From Brucella grignonensis (GTDB lineage Bacteria > Pseudomonadota > Alphaproteobacteria > Rhizobiales > Rhizobiaceae): DNA of 64,000 nucleotides. This document shows, piece after piece, positions 33,578 to 43,081 of this stretch. Position numbers and translations under genes: made by a program. The stretch is taken from contig NZ_NNRL01000164.1 in the NCBI RefSeq assembly GCF_002252505.1, forward strand, positions 1 to 64,000, in the 5' to 3' direction. The stretch's first letter is position 1. Each line of letters begins with the position of its first letter. The notes below the pieces were generated by a model. That model was not told where the DNA came from, made no database searches, and worked only from the letters and a program-made list of their open reading frames with translations.

Positions 33578-34504
33578 ATGGAAATGACCGAGCAAACCTT
33601 ATCCGGAGGTCAGATTTCGGATGGAAGCCGTGGCTTCTTGATGGCAATGGGGGCTTATGGTCTTTGGGCTCTTTTACCTTTCTATCTCAAGGCATTGTCG
33701 CATCTTCCTGCTCTGGAAATCGTAGCACATCGCGTGATTTGGTCTGTGCCGGTTGCTGTAATCTTACTTATCTTCATCGGGCAGTTCAGGACCATTCTTG
33801 ATGCTCTGCGTAATCCGCGTATGCTGGCAATGGCAGCGCTAACTGCGGCACTTATCACCATCAACTGGTCGGTTTACGTCTGGGCGGTTGCCCATGATCA
33901 GATTATCGGTGCAGCACTCGGATATTACATCAACCCGCTGTTTAACGTGGTGCTTGGTGGTCTGTTTCTCGGCGAACGCCTGACGAAGGTGCAGTATGTT
34001 GCCGTTGGCTTTGCATTCACTGCAGTTTTGGTTCTCACCTTCAATGCTGGCGGCCTTCCGTGGGTTTCGCTGGTCCTGCCGGTAACATTTGGCCTCTACG
34101 GCTTTTTCCGCAAGTCGCTGCCAATGCCACCTTTGCAGGGCTTTACGCTGGAAGTGGTCATTCTGTCAGTACCGGCGCTGGGCTATGTTTTATGGCTCCT
34201 GGCGCATGGTCAGGACCATTTCTTCTCGGGCACGGTATCGAACGTTTCGCTACTTCTTTTGGCAGGACCGTTCACTGCAATTCCGCTGATCCTCTATGCG
34301 GGCGGTGCCAAGCTCCTGCGTTACACGACGCTTGGCCTGATGCAGTATCTTACGCCGACACTACTGTTTATCTTCGCGATTTTCATTTTCCATGAGCCTT
34401 TCTCCAATGCTCAGCTGGTGGCTTTTGTGCTGATTTGGACCGGCCTGATCATCTACACTTGGTCGTCTTTGTCGGCGCATCGCAAGGCACGCGCCAGCGC
34501 TTGA
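33578..34504 (+). CDS. rarD: EamA-family transporter RarD
   Basis: The protein has 308 aa with about ten membrane helices. GAYGLWALLPFYLKAL, then EIVAHRVIWSVPVA and INWSVYVWAVAHDQIIGAALGYYINPLF are RarD signatures within the drug/metabolite transporter superfamily. Named for chloramphenicol sensitivity in Pseudomonas; the native substrate is not established. GAGATGGAA near the start gives a usable ribosome site. It is followed by a pair of overlapping hairpins and a peptidase gene. Confidence 0.92.
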   Translation: MEMTEQTLSGGQISDGSRGFLMAMGAYGLWALLPFYLKALSHLPALEIVAHRVIWSVPVAVILLIFIGQFRTILDALRNPRMLAMAALTAALITINWSVYVWAVAHDQIIGAALGYYINPLFNVVLGGLFLGERLTKVQYVAVGFAFTAVLVLTFNAGGLPWVSLVLPVTFGLYGFFRKSLPMPPLQGFTLEVVILSVPALGYVLWLLAHGQDHFFSGTVSNVSLLLLAGPFTAIPLILYAGGAKLLRYTTLGLMQYLTPTLLFIFAIFIFHEPFSNAQLVAFVLIWTGLIIYTWSSLSAHRKARASA

Positions 34505-34533
34505 TAAATTTAACTTGAGCGTTTGTGCTTTAT

Positions 34534-34565
34534 CTCCGGTGGATTAAGGCCACCGGAGCCTTAAT
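34534..34565 (+). terminator. Mutually exclusive hairpins after rarD
   Basis: CTCCGGTGG (34534-34542) pairs with CCACCGGAG (34550-34558). ATTAAGGC (34543-34550) pairs with GCCTTAAT (34558-34565). The two share bases, so only one forms at a time. Only a short T run follows the second. It may terminate rarD transcription or act as an attenuator ahead of the M23 gene. Confidence 0.5.
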
Positions 34566-34629
34566 TTGGCCGCGCTCTGGCCCTCTGGTCCGTTTGTTAT
34601 TTCAGATGGAATTTGGAGCCGCTCGCTGC

Positions 34630-36405
34630 ATGCTGTTTCGCACTGCCCGCAGAGATAAGCAGATTCATGTGGTTGTCTCCCCAGATCTTGCGATCCGGTC
34701 CGATGCTTCACATGCTGCTCTGTCGGCTATGCATGCGCGGCTCGCGCCACTTTCGCAACGTGCTCTTAAACCCTTAGAACGCATTCGCTTTTCATTTCAC
34801 ACGCATAAGCGCGCTTGTATAGCGCTTGCCTCAGCGACACTGTTGGCAGGCGGCGCGATGGTGCTTGTGACTGGTGGTTTGGTGCGTCATGGACATGCTG
34901 CACAGCCTGTGCTGGTTGATCCTATCAAGCTCGTTCATAGTCACGCGGCAATGAAGGAAGCCCGCTTGCTTCCGCAGAATGATGTCGATGAGAACCGCCG
35001 GATCGCTAAACGCATTGATATTGCAGAAGGCACCGACGACGGCGAAGCGACGCTCTTTACCTATCAGCACGTGATTCTTGACTTGGCGAACGAAAGAAAT
35101 TCACAAGCCTTGATCAGTCATGATCCCTCGCCAGATCGACATCAAGGGGGCAACGGCTTTAATCATGATACGGAAATATCAGAACTCGCCAATCAGAAAG
35201 GTGTGCCGCTGAATGTGAGCTTCGCAAGGCCTGCCAGCACAACCCACCAGACAGTGCATGAAATTGTCCTCGCTCCGCAGTCGCGTGAAAAGGTCGGTGT
35301 CCTCATGCAGGCAGCGGACGTTGCAGCAGAAGACTCCGCAAATCTAGAGCAGGCGCTCGGACGCAAGAACCTGGTTCCTGGTGACAATCTTATTCTGCTT
35401 CTGGATCAGTCACCCAACAAACCCGCGCATATAACCATGGCGCGCTTCCGGCATGGTAGTGCATCCGATTCCGTTTATGGACGAACAGACAATGGCGTTT
35501 TCCGCGCCAATGATAATCAGCGGCTTTTCGCACGCCTTTCTCACGATGCCATGCTCTCGGCATCGCGTCAGCCTTCCAAAATTCGGACGGACGGCTCTGT
35601 TCAGTCCCGGCTGATTGCAGCAGGCGCTCCACGCGCTGTTGCAGACGATGTGAAAAAGCTTGCTTCTGAAAACAACGTATCACTCCAGCAGGGCGCTAAC
35701 GGAGTTGATAAAATCGATCTTTTGTTCCGTGAAAGCGTGGATACTGATCCGGAACTGGTTTTCGTCGAATTCACGTCGAACGGCGAGAGTAAGCGTCTAT
35801 ACAGACATGAGGTCGAAGGAAACGCGGACTACTTCAACGAGGATGGCTCCTCGATGACCAAATATCTGATGCACAAGCCATTGCCGAATGGTCGCCTGAA
35901 TGATGGCTTCGGTTGGCGCGTTCATCCCGTTCTGCATGTGCGCAAGCATCATAATGGTGTCGATTATGATGCCCCGAGCGGCTCTCCAATCGTTGCGGCG
36001 GGTGACGGAACTGTGGAGCTGATTTCGTCGCAAAAGGGCTATGGCAAATATGTTCGCATCCGCCACCAGGGCGGCTATAGCACCACCTATGCTCACCTGT
36101 CCGCCGAAGCTAAAGGCCTGAAGGTCGGACAGCATGTGAAGCAGGGGGAGGTGATCGCCTATGTCGGATCAACCGGTTATTCGACCGGCCCACACCTCTA
36201 CTACGAGCTGAAAGTCGGCGATCATTATGTCGATCCGCTCAAAGCGCAACTCAATGCGGGTGAAAAGCTGACAGGTTCATCCATGTCCAGTTTCCGGTCA
36301 GAAATGGATCATGTGGACAAAGTCTTCAAACAGATGAATTCAGCGCCGATGGCAACCGATGCCAGAGGTGGAATGAGTCACGTTGGAGAACATCACGGTC
36401 GGTAA
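34630..36405 (+). CDS. M23-family peptidoglycan metallopeptidase
   Basis: The protein has 591 aa from the ATG at 34630 (GGAG 13 nt upstream). The frame is open to 34525, but that part overlaps the rarD terminator hairpins. One membrane helix lies near residues 65-85 ([20 protein letters not shown]), then a long periplasmic region. The C-terminal LytM/M23 domain starts at [13 protein letters not shown] and has the zinc ligands in [12 protein letters not shown] (HxxxD) and the HxH-like GPHLYYEL. All residues expected for an active endopeptidase are present. It overlaps the convergent rsmA by 13 bp. Confidence 0.9.
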   Translation: MLFRTARRDKQIHVVVSPDLAIRSDASHAALSAMHARLAPLSQRALKPLERIRFSFHTHKRACIALASATLLAGGAMVLVTGGLVRHGHAAQPVLVDPIKLVHSHAAMKEARLLPQNDVDENRRIAKRIDIAEGTDDGEATLFTYQHVILDLANERNSQALISHDPSPDRHQGGNGFNHDTEISELANQKGVPLNVSFARPASTTHQTVHEIVLAPQSREKVGVLMQAADVAAEDSANLEQALGRKNLVPGDNLILLLDQSPNKPAHITMARFRHGSASDSVYGRTDNGVFRANDNQRLFARLSHDAMLSASRQPSKIRTDGSVQSRLIAAGAPRAVADDVKKLASENNVSLQQGANGVDKIDLLFRESVDTDPELVFVEFTSNGESKRLYRHEVEGNADYFNEDGSSMTKYLMHKPLPNGRLNDGFGWRVHPVLHVRKHHNGVDYDAPSGSPIVAAGDGTVELISSQKGYGKYVRIRHQGGYSTTYAHLSAEAKGLKVGQHVKQGEVIAYVGSTGYSTGPHLYYELKVGDHYVDPLKAQLNAGEKLTGSSMSSFRSEMDHVDKVFKQMNSAPMATDARGGMSHVGEHHGR

Positions 36406-37223
36406 GCGTTTGCCAGTGCAACGAATTCTTCCACACTTAGGGTCTCGGCACGACGCGTACCATCGATGCCTGTCTTTTCCAGCAACGTGGCACCGCCAAC
36501 GGGCTTCAGGCTCTGACGCAGCATTTTGCGGCGCTGACCGAAAGCCGCCTGTGTGATCTGTCCCAATGCATCGGCACGACACGGAAGCGGCTCTTCGCGC
36601 GGTGTAATATGCACGACCGACGACATCACCTTGGGCGGTGGTGTAAACGCCTGTGGAGGCACGTCAAAAGCAATTTTCGAATGCGTCCGCCAGCCCGCCA
36701 GAACGCCAAGTCTTCCGTAGTGGTCACTATCGGGAGCGGCTACGATACGCTCGGCGACTTCCCGTTGGAACATTAGCGTCATCGATGAATAAAAGGGTGG
36801 CCATGGCTCGGTCAGGAGCCAGTTTAGCAGCAATTGCGTGCCGACATTGTAAGGCAAGTTGGCAACGATGCGGGGCTTCGGGCCATCGGGAAACAGCGCT
36901 TTGAAATCTTGTTCCAACGCGTCGCCGGAAATGATGCGCAATCGACCCGGATAATGGGCTTCGATTTCTGCCAGCGCATCAAGGCAGCGTTCATCGCGCT
37001 CAATCGCGGTCACATAAGCGCCTTGGGCGAGAAGGGCGCGCGTGAGCCCGCCAGGACCGGGCCCGACTTCGATGACGGGTTGATCCTGTAAATTGCCTGC
37101 CTGCCGTGCAATCTTTGATGTCAGATTGAGGTCGAAGAGGAAGTTTTGCCCAAGCGATTTTTTCGGCATCAGATCGTGCCGTTCAATCACCTCACGCAGC
37201 GGCGGAAGATTGTCGATGCTCAT
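36393..37223 (-). CDS. rsmA: 16S rRNA dimethyladenosine transferase (RsmA/KsgA)
   Basis: The protein has 276 aa and dimethylates two adenosines near the 3' end of 16S rRNA late in 30S assembly. The SAM-binding motif [14 protein letters not shown] and the catalytic NLPYNVG motif are intact, after the N-terminal [10 protein letters not shown]. Length is typical. Its ATG overlaps the pdxA stop by 4 bp (ATGA). It is the last gene of the lptF-to-rsmA operon. The same order surA-pdxA-ksgA occurs in E. coli. Confidence 0.98.
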   Translation of the reverse strand: MSIDNLPPLREVIERHDLMPKKSLGQNFLFDLNLTSKIARQAGNLQDQPVIEVGPGPGGLTRALLAQGAYVTAIERDERCLDALAEIEAHYPGRLRIISGDALEQDFKALFPDGPKPRIVANLPYNVGTQLLLNWLLTEPWPPFYSSMTLMFQREVAERIVAAPDSDHYGRLGVLAGWRTHSKIAFDVPPQAFTPPPKVMSSVVHITPREEPLPCRADALGQITQAAFGQRRKMLRQSLKPVGGATLLEKTGIDGTRRAETLSVEEFVALANAYRP

Positions 37224-38251
37224 GATTTCCGCCTTGCTTCGTTTTCTGCGAGTTCCTGCGCCAGTCGTATGGAGGCGATAAGGCTATCTGGCCGGGCAAT
37301 ACCTTTTCCGGCGATGTCGAAGGCCGTGCCATGATCGGGCGATGTTCGGATGAAGGGAAGGCCCAGTGTGACGTTGACTGTCTCGTCAAAGGCAAGAGCC
37401 TTCGCCGGGATAAGTGCCTGATCATGGTACATGCAGATAGCGACGTCATAAGTTGCACGCGCTGGTGCATGAAACATCGTATCCGCAGGCAGCGGGCCCC
37501 AGGCATTGATACCTTCGCGCTGCAATTCTTCGACTGCTGGCCGAATAATCGCGTCATCTTCCTTGCCAAGCGCGCCGCTTTCACCCGCATGAGGGTTGAG
37601 GCCGGAAATTGCGAGGCGTGGTGCGGCGATACCGAAACGGTCTGTGAGTTCCTGCGCGGTGATATGCGCTACTTCCAGAACATCATCCTTGGTCAATACA
37701 CGCGGTACCTCGGCCAGAGGAATGTGAATAGTAACGGGGACAGCGCGCAATTCCGGACCAGCAAGCATCATGACCGGAATGACTGTGCGCCCGAGATGCT
37801 GGCTTGCAAGTTCTGCGAGAAATTCCGTGTGTCCGGGATGCTTGAAGCCAGCATCATAGAGCGGCTTCTTTGCAATAGGGCAGGTGACGACAGCTGATGT
37901 CTCACCACGTAAAGTCAGTGCAACGGCCCGTTCAATGGCTTCAATAACCCCGGCCGCATTTTCTGGGAGAGGCTTGCCGGGGCTTTCCTCATGCGCATTG
38001 ACGAGTGGCAACACAGGCAGTTTAGTGTTGAAGATATCAACAGCCTCTGCCGGTGCCTCTATTGTGGCAATCGACACGTTCAAGCCAAGATGCTGGGCGC
38101 GAGCAGCAAGCTGCTTTGGATCGGCGATCAACAGAAAAGGCGGCAGAGAAAGTTCTGCGCGTCTGAGCCAGGCACTAAGAGCAACATCAGCTCCAACGCC
38201 TGAGGGGTCGCCAATACTGACGGCGAGCGGAGGAACCGGTTGATTCGGCAT
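37220..38251 (-). CDS. pdxA: 4-hydroxythreonine-4-phosphate dehydrogenase
   Basis: The protein has 343 aa and acts in pyridoxal 5'-phosphate synthesis through the deoxyxylulose-5-phosphate-dependent route. SIGDPSGVG near the N terminus, [20 protein letters not shown] with the metal-binding His, and [12 protein letters not shown] and [13 protein letters not shown] are all hallmark motifs. It is complete. It is coupled to rsmA by a 4-bp overlap and lies 135 bp after the SurA-like gene, a gap holding a hairpin and a repeat. Confidence 0.97.
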   Translation of the reverse strand: MPNQPVPPLAVSIGDPSGVGADVALSAWLRRAELSLPPFLLIADPKQLAARAQHLGLNVSIATIEAPAEAVDIFNTKLPVLPLVNAHEESPGKPLPENAAGVIEAIERAVALTLRGETSAVVTCPIAKKPLYDAGFKHPGHTEFLAELASQHLGRTVIPVMMLAGPELRAVPVTIHIPLAEVPRVLTKDDVLEVAHITAQELTDRFGIAAPRLAISGLNPHAGESGALGKEDDAIIRPAVEELQREGINAWGPLPADTMFHAPARATYDVAICMYHDQALIPAKALAFDETVNVTLGLPFIRTSPDHGTAFDIAGKGIARPDSLIASIRLAQELAENEARRKS

Positions 38252-38275
38252 AGCTATTTTCTCGGCTGATGAAAT

Positions 38276-38294
38276 AAGGGGGCAAAAGCCCCCT
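38276..38294 (-). terminator. Short GC hairpin upstream of pdxA
   Basis: GGGGGC (38278-38283) pairs with GCCCCC (38288-38293) around an AAAA loop. On the minus strand the stem is followed by TTATTTC. It could attenuate read-through from the surA-like gene into pdxA. Confidence 0.45.
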
Positions 38295-38329
38295 CAAATT
38301 ATACGGTCAGATAGTCACTGCCAAGGCAT

Positions 38330-38377
38330 TAGAGCATTTTCAGCAAAACCGTTTCACATTTTTCGGGATGTGCTCCA
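38330..38377 (+). repeat. Intergenic palindromic repeat, short copy 7
   Basis: TAGAGCATTTTCAGCAAAAC, then CGTTTCACATTTTTCGGGAT and GTGCTCC. This version has the outer stem only. Confidence 0.6.
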
Positions 38378-38386
38378 GACGTAAAC

Positions 38387-39349
38387 TCAGCGGTTTACGA
38401 TCGTCGCCTTTTCACGCAGCTCCTGGAGATACTTCTTGCTCAATTCATCCGCCTTCTTTTCCTGTCCGGCTTCAGAATCTGTGCCTTCCATGGAGAAAAC
38501 GAGCTGAGCTACACGATCGTCCGACACCTGACGGGTCGAGCAGACCGCCAGAATTTCAACGCCCTTTTCTGTGTCATGCGGCGGCGTTGCCCGGTTAGCA
38601 CTGGTCGCCTTGACGTCCTTTGCCCAGTCGCCTGGAAGCTGCTGTTCGATAACACGGCCAAGGTCGCGAACTGTAACGTCGATCATGCCTTTGGTCAGCT
38701 GACGGGTCGTGTCACAGCTCTGAAAGCGTGAGCGCAATGCGTTCGCTTCCTGACGACGCTTTGCAAGCAGGGCAGGCGAACGCTTCGAACTAGGGACAAC
38801 GAAAATCACCTGCTGAAGCTGATATTCGGTTGCAACTGGCTTCTTGCCGCCGTCTTTCAGCATGCGCTGCACAGCATCCTGCTCGCTAACCATGCCGGTT
38901 GCTCGGAAACGTGCGCTAACAAGACGACCCCAGCCCATCTGGACCATGATGTACTTCTTAAAGTGATCAGGGGTGATGCCTGCCTGATTCATGACCTGAT
39001 TAAGCTGCGCGACGCTCATCTTGTTGCGCGTTGCAAAACCTGCATAGGCCTCGTCGACTTCTTTGTCGGATATGTTGATGCCGCGTGACTTCATCTCTAC
39101 GCGCTTCAGCATTTCTTCTGTCAGTTCTTCGCGCGCAACTTGATTGAGGTTGCCGCCTTTACGCTGCAGCTTCAAAAAAGCTGCGCGGCGCTGAATGTCA
39201 CCATTGGTGATTGCATTGCCGGAGACAATGACCTTGACCTCCGTTCCACCGGCAGCAAAAGCCGGGGTCAGGGTCGCAGCCGTTCCAAGCGCCGTCACAC
39301 ATACGGCAGCGCCCAGCAGGGAGGCGAATAGAGGTCTAGCAAACATCAT
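38387..39349 (-). CDS. SurA N-terminal-domain periplasmic chaperone
   Basis: The protein has 320 aa from the Met at 39349, which has GGGAAAG about 7 nt upstream; sixteen codons of open frame precede it without function. A signal peptide (ends TLTPAFAAG) is followed by a SurA N-terminal-type helical domain (NAITNGDIQRRAAFLKLQRK, EELTEEMLKRVEMKSRG). The PPIase (parvulin) domain is degenerate or reduced; I see no clear parvulin signature. It sits between lptD and pdxA, where surA sits in E. coli, and probably escorts beta-barrel proteins such as LptD across the periplasm. Confidence 0.82.
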   Translation of the reverse strand: MMFARPLFASLLGAAVCVTALGTAATLTPAFAAGGTEVKVIVSGNAITNGDIQRRAAFLKLQRKGGNLNQVAREELTEEMLKRVEMKSRGINISDKEVDEAYAGFATRNKMSVAQLNQVMNQAGITPDHFKKYIMVQMGWGRLVSARFRATGMVSEQDAVQRMLKDGGKKPVATEYQLQQVIFVVPSSKRSPALLAKRRQEANALRSRFQSCDTTRQLTKGMIDVTVRDLGRVIEQQLPGDWAKDVKATSANRATPPHDTEKGVEILAVCSTRQVSDDRVAQLVFSMEGTDSEAGQEKKADELSKKYLQELREKATIVNR

Positions 39350-39571
39350 CTTTCTTTCCCGATTTCTTTCAGGTTGACATCCTAATAGCATCTTCAAAGT
39401 GAACTGACGCGTCAGGAGCCAATCATATTATGATGCCTGTATAGAGGAGCCAAAGCGGCGAAACAATGACTCTTTAGCATTTTGCGAGGTGATGGAAGGC
39501 ACTTAACTGAATAAAATCGATAAAAATCGCAGCGTTATTTGAATATCACCAACAATGCTGATGCCTAAAAG

Positions 39572-39615
39572 GAAAGAGCGGAAACAAGATCAATTGATCT
39601 TGTTTCCGCTCTTTC
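39572..39615 (-). terminator. 44-bp perfect palindrome after lptD
   Basis: Arms GAAAGAGCGGAAACAAGATC plus AA (39572-39593) and their exact complement (39594-39615) meet with no unpaired centre. It begins 5 bp after the lptD stop (minus strand) and is followed by CTTTT. It is a likely terminator or mRNA-stabilising structure separating lptFGD from the surA-like gene. Confidence 0.75.
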
Positions 39616-39620
39616 TATGT

Positions 39621-41993
39621 TTAGAAGGTTTGGGCGCCGCTTCCGATATCGCCAAGCGTTCGGAACGAGATATTGAAACCTACACTATGCGATGCTTTGT
39701 CGTCTCCCGGATTGCGGGTTTGAACGTAAGCCATCGAGTAAGTGAAGCATTCATCGTCATAGGCGAGGCCGGAAGATGCACGAACAAGCGTATCCGATAC
39801 AAGATCATAAGTTCCGGAGCCGAAAACGCGCCAGTTTGCATCAAGACGTGCGGTTGCCGAACCGGTGACTTCCTGTCTGAGATCGGCATAACCGTAGGCT
39901 GGCTGTGGTGCAATATAAGCATATTGCGCCGAAACAGACAGTTTCTGCCAGTTCTGCTGTACCTCAAGTTCACCGCGGCGGACATTGAGATTGTCTTTAT
40001 CGAACCGTCCACGTGCAGCAAGCGCAAGACCGGTCGAGTTGGATGTGCCAATCATGGCAACATAGTCGGAACGAGCCCCCTGCAGACCGGAATCCGCGCC
40101 GACATTCACGAAATCGCTCGTGCCGAAGGAGTTTACGCCACCCAACTGGAACGACTGTCCGGCAAGGGCGTATAGCCCCCAGTCGCTATTGCTGAAATTG
40201 CCAGAATAACGCAGGCCGAGATTGGCGCGAGTGCCGCCCTCGACGCGGTCATATCCCGAGAACTTATCGCGCGAAAACAAGTTGGTCGCATCGAACACGA
40301 AGCTCTGCGCATCCTCATTTGGAAGCTGTCCAGCATAGCGTTCGTTATTGCGCATATAGATCTGTGCAATTGGCTCAAGAATATGTGTCGAGCTTGTGGT
40401 CGAGAAGAGGATAGGCCAACGCAGCTCAAGGCCTGCCGTTGCCATTGCCCGCAATGCTTCAGATCGAACCACAGCATCCGTGTAGCCAGCTACCGCTGGA
40501 TCAAAGCTGGTATTCGCACTGATCGCATCTCCACGCAGAGCCAGAAGCGGCGTGATTACCAAGCCTGCTGGAGTGATGAATGTACGCTTCCATTCAGCTT
40601 CAGTCGTGAAACGAGCATTCGTGCCGCTAAAGCCAGGGATACGTGGATAGTAAATCGACCCGTTATTAGAATTGACAGTGTAATTCGCATTCCGACGATA
40701 CAGAACCTGCGCATTGGTGGTGATATTCAACTCACCGCCATAGACCGGATCAGGTAACGTGTAAGAATAATCAAGACTTGGGAAAACCCAGGGTTGCTTG
40801 GAATGCATCTCATTTGTGTTGCCCGGCAGATAAGATTCCTGCACGTTGAAGCGATAGAAATTGAGATCAAAATAGTTCCGGTTATTGATGCCGGTCAGAT
40901 AAATTTTCGAGGTCTGCGTCTGTGCGTTATAGCCTTCGAGGTTATAAGTGCGGCTGAAATTACGGTCAGTCTGGGCCAGAACATCCCAGCCGAACTTCCA
41001 GCGTGAATTGATATCGAAATCGCCCTTCGACGCCACCATTCCACGATTATCTTCGTGGCGATCAGTCGTGTCACTGTCAAATTCGCCCGGCTTCATCTGA
41101 TGAATGCCAGCAATCTGAAAATTGTAGCTGCCGTTTTCGAGGCGATGACGCCATTCAGCCTGCGTCAGGAAGCCTTGCTTCGTGTAGGCAGTCGTCGAAA
41201 GCGTCAGGTCGTAATTTGGCGCAAGAGCCCAGAAATATGAATTCTTGATGCCGAAACCAAGGTCATCCTTATAAGCAAAACCTGGGAACAAGAAGCCGCT
41301 CTTACGCTTGACGGTCGGGTCGGCCATTTCGAAAGCCGGGAAATATGCCAACGGCATACCGAACAGCTCGAACCTGCCGCGCTCAAAGCGTACGGTTTTT
41401 GTTGCGCTGTTCCAGATGATCTTGCGTGCTTTGATCTGCCAGAGAACCGGTTTGTCCGGATCTTTTTCGCAAGCCTGACAGGCAGTGTAGACACCATTGT
41501 TAAAGGTGGTGATTTCACCATTGCTACGTTCGGCGCTTTCCGCAGCAAAGCGCGTGTTGTCCGTCGTCTCAACGCGCAGGCCATTCACAAAGCCGTCGCG
41601 GAAACTATCCGTCACATCAAGATGATCAGAGTAAATCTTGTTACCGTCACGTTCGACAATCTCAACATTCCCGGTCGCAGTCATGCGGCGGGTCTGCTGA
41701 TTGTACGTAACCTTGTCTGCAACGAGGCGATTGCCGTCATACTCAATGCGAACTTTACCCTGAGCGGTAACAACGTTCACATCGCGATCATAGACGAGCT
41801 CATCCGCCTGCAGAAGCATACGCGCATTTGGATCGCTCTGGTAATTGGCCCCGAGAGCATCCTGCGCCTGAACCTGCGAAGGGACAATTGCAACTGAAAT
41901 GAAAGGTATAGCAAGAGCACATGCCAAGGCAGACCCGCGTGCAAGACGCGAGAACAAATGGGGCAGCACCATGCGGGCGTTACTCAAACCCAC
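39621..41993 (-). CDS. lptD: LPS-assembly outer-membrane protein LptD
   Basis: The protein has 790 aa. It inserts lipopolysaccharide into the outer leaflet together with LptE. It starts at GTG 41993, supported by a perfect AAGGAGG (42002-42008) 8 nt upstream, inside the end of lptG; an ATG seven codons later is possible. A signal peptide ends VPSQVQAQ. The periplasmic OstA/jellyroll domain (about 55-200) includes ADELVYDRDVNVVTAQGKVR. The remainder is the large beta barrel, ending with aromatic Phe. Cysteines in YTACQACEKD and DDECFTYS are the likely disulphide partners. Confidence 0.96.
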   Translation of the reverse strand: MGLSNARMVLPHLFSRLARGSALACALAIPFISVAIVPSQVQAQDALGANYQSDPNARMLLQADELVYDRDVNVVTAQGKVRIEYDGNRLVADKVTYNQQTRRMTATGNVEIVERDGNKIYSDHLDVTDSFRDGFVNGLRVETTDNTRFAAESAERSNGEITTFNNGVYTACQACEKDPDKPVLWQIKARKIIWNSATKTVRFERGRFELFGMPLAYFPAFEMADPTVKRKSGFLFPGFAYKDDLGFGIKNSYFWALAPNYDLTLSTTAYTKQGFLTQAEWRHRLENGSYNFQIAGIHQMKPGEFDSDTTDRHEDNRGMVASKGDFDINSRWKFGWDVLAQTDRNFSRTYNLEGYNAQTQTSKIYLTGINNRNYFDLNFYRFNVQESYLPGNTNEMHSKQPWVFPSLDYSYTLPDPVYGGELNITTNAQVLYRRNANYTVNSNNGSIYYPRIPGFSGTNARFTTEAEWKRTFITPAGLVITPLLALRGDAISANTSFDPAVAGYTDAVVRSEALRAMATAGLELRWPILFSTTSSTHILEPIAQIYMRNNERYAGQLPNEDAQSFVFDATNLFSRDKFSGYDRVEGGTRANLGLRYSGNFSNSDWGLYALAGQSFQLGGVNSFGTSDFVNVGADSGLQGARSDYVAMIGTSNSTGLALAARGRFDKDNLNVRRGELEVQQNWQKLSVSAQYAYIAPQPAYGYADLRQEVTGSATARLDANWRVFGSGTYDLVSDTLVRASSGLAYDDECFTYSMAYVQTRNPGDDKASHSVGFNISFRTLGDIGSGAQTF

Positions 41994-43081
41994 TAACCAT
42001 CCTCCTTATGCAACAAAAAGGAGATACCGAAAAATGTTGCAATAACAACCGGAACCCAAGCCGCGACGAAAGGCGGAACGAATCCCGCATTCCCGAATGC
42101 CTTCACCAGCACCGAAACGACATAAAGCATGAAGCCAGCAACAACGCCACCCAGAATCATCGCGCCGGACTGACCAAATCGCACAAATTTCAGGGACACT
42201 GTTGCAGCAATGAGAGTCATGGCCATCAGCAACGCAGGCAAAGCCAGAAGTGACTGGTATTGCATATCAAAAGCGTTTGCCGAATAGCCAAAGGAACGCG
42301 CAACTTTGATCTTGTGACGGAGTTGCGTAAACGGAATTGTATCAGGGGAGGCGAGCTTTTCTTCCACATATTCCGGACGCAACTGCGTTGGAATGTCGAT
42401 GCTCTCCAGTTTGCGCGGTTCCTCACCACGCGAGAATCGTGTGACGTCGGTCAGTTCCCAATGACCATCCATGAGCTTCGCGGTGCGAGCATCATAACGG
42501 TCCTTGATTTTCTTCTTGTCATCGAACTGGATGAACGTTGCATCTACAAGCGTTGCGCCACGGTCAAGAATGCTTTTTGCGCCGATGATGGTCTCACCGT
42601 CATCGGTTTTCTGGCGTAACCACGGATCGCGCAGTGCCGAAACATCTGTCACCTTGCCATTCTTCCAGTTGGAAGCGATTTCGTCAGCCTTGGAAAAGCC
42701 ATAGGCGGCAAAAGGATTAAGAATAAAGATCGTTGCCAAGCCAAACAGCAATGCACCAAAACACGCAGGCAACAGGAATTGCCAGGCAGAAACGCCCACA
42801 GAGCGCGCAACGACCAGCTCATACTTGCGATTGAGCGAAATGAGCGTCGCCATCGCTGAAAACAACGCAACGAAGGGAATCATCTGCTGCATGATAAAGG
42901 GAACACGCATCGCAGAAAGGCCAAGTGCGGCCCACACGCTATAGCCGGGCAGATTAGCGAGCTTGCTTGCGTTCTCTGTAAAATCAAGAAGAAGCGCCAG
43001 CGCAAAGATACCAAGCAGAAAATAGAATGTGATCTGCACATATCGTGCAAAGAAATAGCGCCCAAGCGTCCAGCCAATCAT
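41993..43081 (-). CDS. lptG: LPS export ABC permease LptG
   Basis: The protein has 362 aa, half of the LptFG permease that extracts LPS from the inner membrane with LptB as ATPase. GWTLGRYFFARYVQITFYFL marks the first helix, PFIMQQMIPFVALFSAMATL the second and third region with the coupling helix, and three helices lie at the C terminus after a periplasmic jellyroll (about 125-260). Its start overlaps the lptF stop by 4 bp, and its TAG overlaps the GTG start of lptD by one base. Confidence 0.96.
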   Translation of the reverse strand: MIGWTLGRYFFARYVQITFYFLLGIFALALLLDFTENASKLANLPGYSVWAALGLSAMRVPFIMQQMIPFVALFSAMATLISLNRKYELVVARSVGVSAWQFLLPACFGALLFGLATIFILNPFAAYGFSKADEIASNWKNGKVTDVSALRDPWLRQKTDDGETIIGAKSILDRGATLVDATFIQFDDKKKIKDRYDARTAKLMDGHWELTDVTRFSRGEEPRKLESIDIPTQLRPEYVEEKLASPDTIPFTQLRHKIKVARSFGYSANAFDMQYQSLLALPALLMAMTLIAATVSLKFVRFGQSGAMILGGVVAGFMLYVVSVLVKAFGNAGFVPPFVAAWVPVVIATFFGISFLLHKEDG

